Assembly (NCBI GenBank): GCA_025458905.1
Contig: JALORN010000004.1
Span: 1 to 64,000, forward strand
Length of the DNA: 64,000 nt
Direction of reading: 5' to 3'
Source of the DNA: Steroidobacteraceae bacterium
GTDB lineage: Bacteria > Pseudomonadota > Gammaproteobacteria > Steroidobacterales > Steroidobacteraceae
This document shows, one piece after another, positions 61,550 through 64,000 of this stretch (within the stretch, counting starts at the first letter, position 1; each line of letters begins with the position of its first letter). The notes beneath the pieces were generated by a model that saw nothing but the letters and a program-made list of their open reading frames with translations, was not told the DNA's origin and did no database searches. The position numbers were made by a program, and so were the translations under genes.

Positions 61550-62148
61550 GGCGCGGCTCCGGGCGGTTCGTCGAACAGGTCCGAGGCGAACTCCAGCAGC
61601 ATCAGGTCCTCGGCGTGCCAGCGCTGGCGCGACTGGGTGACCAGGAAGCCGATCGCGCCGGCGACGAGACCGACGACCGTGGTGGCGAAGGCGACCTGTA
61701 CGTTCTGCACCAGCGACTTGACGTCGCCCGAGGCGAGGCCGAGCAGCGCGGGCCCGAGCGGGATCAGCGTGCCCATCAGGCCGAGCAGCGGGCCGAGGCG
61801 GGTCAGGGTGCGCGCCGGCGCGAGGTCGAGGTCGGCGGCCACCTCGTACTCGGCGAGTATCCGGTTGCGCCGTGCCGGCGAGGTTCGATGCTCGACCAGG
61901 GCGGCGAGGCTGGCGGCGACCGGCAGCGCGCCCTGGCGCAGCGCCGCGGCCGCCTCGATCACCGCACCCGCATCCGCGCCGACGCCGCCGGCGCGCAGCG
62001 CCACGGCGTGGCGCCGGCGCTCGAGACGCCGCTGGTAGGTCTCGCCGGCGAGCCACAGCGCGCGCCCGAACAGCCAGGCGAGGCCGAGCAGCGTCGGCAG
62101 CAGCAGCCCGTTCGACAGCCAGTAGAGTGCGTCCGCGAACCACTTCAT
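61546..62148 (-). CDS. MotA/TolQ/ExbB proton channel family protein
   Basis: A 200-aa membrane protein. One helix (LYWLSNGLLLPTLLGLAWLF) precedes a cytosolic loop, then RTLTRLGPLLGLMGTLIPLG and VQVAFATTVVGLVAGAIGFL give the typical MotA/ExbB pattern. It should conduct protons with the DUF2149 protein. It overlaps its neighbours by four bases on each side. Confidence 0.9.
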   Translation of the reverse strand: MKWFADALYWLSNGLLLPTLLGLAWLFGRALWLAGETYQRRLERRRHAVALRAGGVGADAGAVIEAAAALRQGALPVAASLAALVEHRTSPARRNRILAEYEVAADLDLAPARTLTRLGPLLGLMGTLIPLGPALLGLASGDVKSLVQNVQVAFATTVVGLVAGAIGFLVTQSRQRWHAEDLMLLEFASDLFDEPPGAAP

Positions 62149-62819
62149 CGACGGGACCTCCGGCGTTCGCGGACGAAGCCCGCCGCCGCGACCAGCAAGC
62201 CACCCGCGGCGATCGCGGCCAGGGCGACCAGGTCGAGCGGCGGGGCGGTGCCCCCGGGCGGCGCGCTGGCGAGTGCGGCGAGCCAGGCGGCCACGGGCAG
62301 CATCGGCAGCGCGCCGGCGAGGCGCAGTTCGAGACGCGCGGCCGGCGCGCGTGTCGCCATGGCGAGCAGGGTGGCGCCGGCGAACGTCGCGGCGAGCACG
62401 CCGGCCGCGACCCGCACGCGCAGCGTGCCGAAGGCCAGCGTGTCCGCCGACTGGGCGGCGATCACGCACGCACCGAAGACGGCGAGCGGGGCGGTGAGCG
62501 GTGGGCTCCAGCGCAGCAGCGCCTGCTCGCGCCCGCTCGCGGTTCCCCAGAGCGCACGGACCGTGAGCGCGCCGCCGGCCATCGCGTCGAGCGTCGCCAA
62601 CGCCGCGAGGTCCCGGGCGCGTTCCGCCTCGCCGAGCCAGAGCGTCAGGTCGCGCAGCCCGGTCTCGAGTGCGAGTGGCAGCAGCAGCCACGTCAGCAGC
62701 GCGAGCAGCGACGCCGCGACCAGCCGGGCTGGTGCGCCGGGCAGCGCGGCTGCCCAGGCCAGCAGCGACAGCGCGGCCAGCGACGCGAGCAGCGTTGCGG
62801 CAACCAGCGGTGCGCTCAC
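62145..62819 (-). CDS. polytopic membrane protein of unknown family between CobN and ExbB-like genes
   Basis: A 224-aa very hydrophobic protein with about six helices (LVAATLLASLAALSLLAWAA, LVAASLLALLTWLLLPLALE, DLVALAAIAAGGLLVAAAGF) and a basic C-terminus. GTG start at 62819 overlaps the CobN-like gene by four bases. I do not recognise the family; membrane proteins occupy this place in other CobN-ExbB-DUF2149 clusters. A permease or scaffold role is possible. Confidence 0.75.
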   Translation of the reverse strand: MSAPLVAATLLASLAALSLLAWAAALPGAPARLVAASLLALLTWLLLPLALETGLRDLTLWLGEAERARDLAALATLDAMAGGALTVRALWGTASGREQALLRWSPPLTAPLAVFGACVIAAQSADTLAFGTLRVRVAAGVLAATFAGATLLAMATRAPAARLELRLAGALPMLPVAAWLAALASAPPGGTAPPLDLVALAAIAAGGLLVAAAGFVRERRRSRR

Positions 62820-64000
62820 GCGGCAGCGGGACGGCGGCGGCGGACCGCGAACAGCAGGCCGCCGAGGCCGGCGAGCGCGGCGAGCCACCACAGCCAGGAG
62901 GGCGCCGCGAAGCGCGCGGCCTCGTCGCTCGACGCCCGGCGCGCCGGGGCGTCCTCGGCCTTCAGCACGACCGCGGCAGGTGCCTCGGCCGCGAGCCTCT
63001 CGGTCGCCGCCTTGCGGGCCTGCTCGTAGGCGTCACGGGCCGCCGGCTCGATCCTGGCGGCGATGAACTGCGCGAGCGGTGCGTTGTCGCAGGTGAAGCC
63101 GGTGCAGGAGAGTCCGTGCGCGGCGACCAGTGCCTGATGCAGCCGGGCGAGCTCGCGCAGCTGCGTGGCGTCGGCCTGCCAGAGGCCCTTGCGTGCGGTC
63201 TCGAGCATCACCGCCGTGATCTCCTGCAGCGCCGCCGGGTTCTCGCGCTCGAAGAAGCGGCGTACCCCGAGACCGTAGCGGTCGCGGACGTAGACCTCGT
63301 GCAGGTCGTTCCAGAGCGAGTCCTTGATCACCTCCGGCTTCATCACGTTCCAGCCATAGGTGTTGCGGAAGGTCTCGGCGAACTTCTCGGCCGACGAGGC
63401 GCCGCCGGCCGCGAGGTCGGCGATGTACTTCGGGTTCAGCAGCGTGGCGCGCGACTCGACTGCGATCGCCTCGCCGGCTTCCTGCACGTAGGCATTGCCC
63501 GCGGCGCGGAAGTCGTTGAAGTATGCGTCCGGGTCCTGGCCGGTGACCTCGCGCACCGCGAGGTTCAGGCCGCCCATGAACTCGTACACGTGGTCCAGCG
63601 ACAGCGGGCCCCAGGTGTTGCTCTCGCGCGGCTGGATCACCGCCTCGGTGCCCATCAGGGCGGCTTCGAACACGCCTTCGGTGTACTGGCTCCAGAGCTC
63701 GCCCTCGGCATAGGTCGCACCCATGTTGGAGAGGTAGGTGCGCGCGACCTCCGAGTCCTCGCTCCAGCGCCCGCCGGACTCGACCATCTGCATGATGCCG
63801 GTGCCGTAGGCGCCGTTCGCGCCGCCGAACACCCGCACCCCGGCGAGGCGCCGGGCCTGCGCCGGCGCGAGGCCGCGCGCCTTCAGCGCGCGCTCGCTGG
63901 CAGCGACGCTCTCGGCGACGGCGTTCGGCGCCTCGGCGGTGGCCGTCTCCTGCGCCGCCAGCGCGACCGCCTTGTTGATCAGGTAGAGGCGCGAGGCCGC
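62816..64000 (-). CDS. CobN-like (cobaltochelatase-type) protein with C-terminal membrane anchor; 5' end outside window
   Basis: The frame is open to the right edge, so about 394 C-terminal residues are seen. VRVFGGANGAYGTGIMQMV, DSEVARTYLSNMGATYAEGE, WGPLSLDHVYEFMGGLNLAV and AETFRNTYGWNVMKPEVIKD are characteristic of the CobN/BchH large subunit. The end differs from cytosolic CobN: CTGFTCDNAPLAQFIAARIE is followed by a helix (APSWLWWLAALAGLGGLLFA) and a basic tail (VRRRRPAAA), so the domain is probably anchored with its body outside. In B12 synthesis CobN inserts cobalt into a corrin ring; here no cobS/cobT or cobalamin genes accompany it. Its neighbours are ExbB-like, DUF2149 and znuCBA, arguing for a metal-uptake role. 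Confidence 0.88.
   Translation of the reverse strand, partial: AASRLYLINKAVALAAQETATAEAPNAVAESVAASERALKARGLAPAQARRLAGVRVFGGANGAYGTGIMQMVESGGRWSEDSEVARTYLSNMGATYAEGELWSQYTEGVFEAALMGTEAVIQPRESNTWGPLSLDHVYEFMGGLNLAVREVTGQDPDAYFNDFRAAGNAYVQEAGEAIAVESRATLLNPKYIADLAAGGASSAEKFAETFRNTYGWNVMKPEVIKDSLWNDLHEVYVRDRYGLGVRRFFERENPAALQEITAVMLETARKGLWQADATQLRELARLHQALVAAHGLSCTGFTCDNAPLAQFIAARIEPAARDAYEQARKAATERLAAEAPAAVVLKAEDAPARRASSDEAARFAAPSWLWWLAALAGLGGLLFAVRRRRPAAA

Overview
The window looks like a high-GC gammaproteobacterial chromosome. Pointers are UbiK, a ComM/YifB ATPase, a GlnK-AmtB pair, an AlgZ/AlgR-like LytS/LytTR pair, a TorF-type porin, PBP1B with GTG start, and many 4-bp ATGA gene overlaps. 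A Steroidobacterales, Nevskiales or Xanthomonadales-like host would fit, but this is inference. No tRNA, rRNA, CRISPR array or intact insertion sequence was seen. Many long reading frames antisense to real genes are artefacts of the high GC and are left out.

Layout. 0-22.7 kb is mostly core genome: a DUF1838 protein (cut by the left edge), a two-component pair coupled to a hydroxyisobutyrate-type dehydrogenase, an ATP-grasp enzyme divergent from a Wzx-like flippase, TauE/SafE, amtB-glnK with a likely sigma-54 promoter, ubiK-comM, a 2'-5' RNA ligase, cytochrome c, a REC-GGDEF-EAL protein, PCu(A)C, PBP1B with a TPR lipoprotein, MsrA, a CbiM-like permease and a TorF porin. 22.9-25.4 kb is a three-gene amidohydrolase operon (two PuuE-like deacetylase-fold enzymes and a cysteine hydrolase).

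25.4-64 kb is dominated by metal acquisition. Four near-identical 12-bp palindromes (ATGTTATAACAT or one mismatch) at 25482, 29905, 47853 and 52362 look like Zur operators. The first precedes a small protein, a CobW-type GTPase and a Zur-family regulator. The second sits inside a minus-strand gene train: a Fur-type divergent region at 34.05-34.13 kb starts an Fe-siderophore-type ABC importer with two uncharacterised amidotransferase-fold proteins, and the Zur box at its end starts a small cysteine protein, a second CobW GTPase and Mog. The third controls a TonB receptor-PepSY-SufE operon, and perhaps a divergent AraC-TonB receptor-methyltransferase operon. The fourth precedes a TonB receptor followed by an ABC-2 exporter-like pair (DUF3526) and its ATPase. 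At the right edge a membrane-anchored CobN-like protein, an unknown membrane protein, an ExbB-like protein, DUF2149, a 45-aa membrane peptide and ZnuC-ZnuB-ZnuA-DUF1289 form one overlapping minus-strand operon.

36.8-44 kb is more heterogeneous and visibly less GC-rich: ferrochelatase, a ferritin-like protein, two methyltransferases, a histidine phosphatase, azurin, a Fur-like box, and debris of iron genes (a TonB-receptor tail, a DUF3649-like remnant and a ferredoxin-NADP reductase pseudogene).

The most interesting proposal is that 25-64 kb is a large zinc-starvation island. It would couple Zur, two CobW metallochaperones, several TonB receptors and a CobN/ExbB-like machine fused to ZnuABC. 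The CobN-like protein may handle a metal chelate on the periplasmic side rather than make cobalamin.
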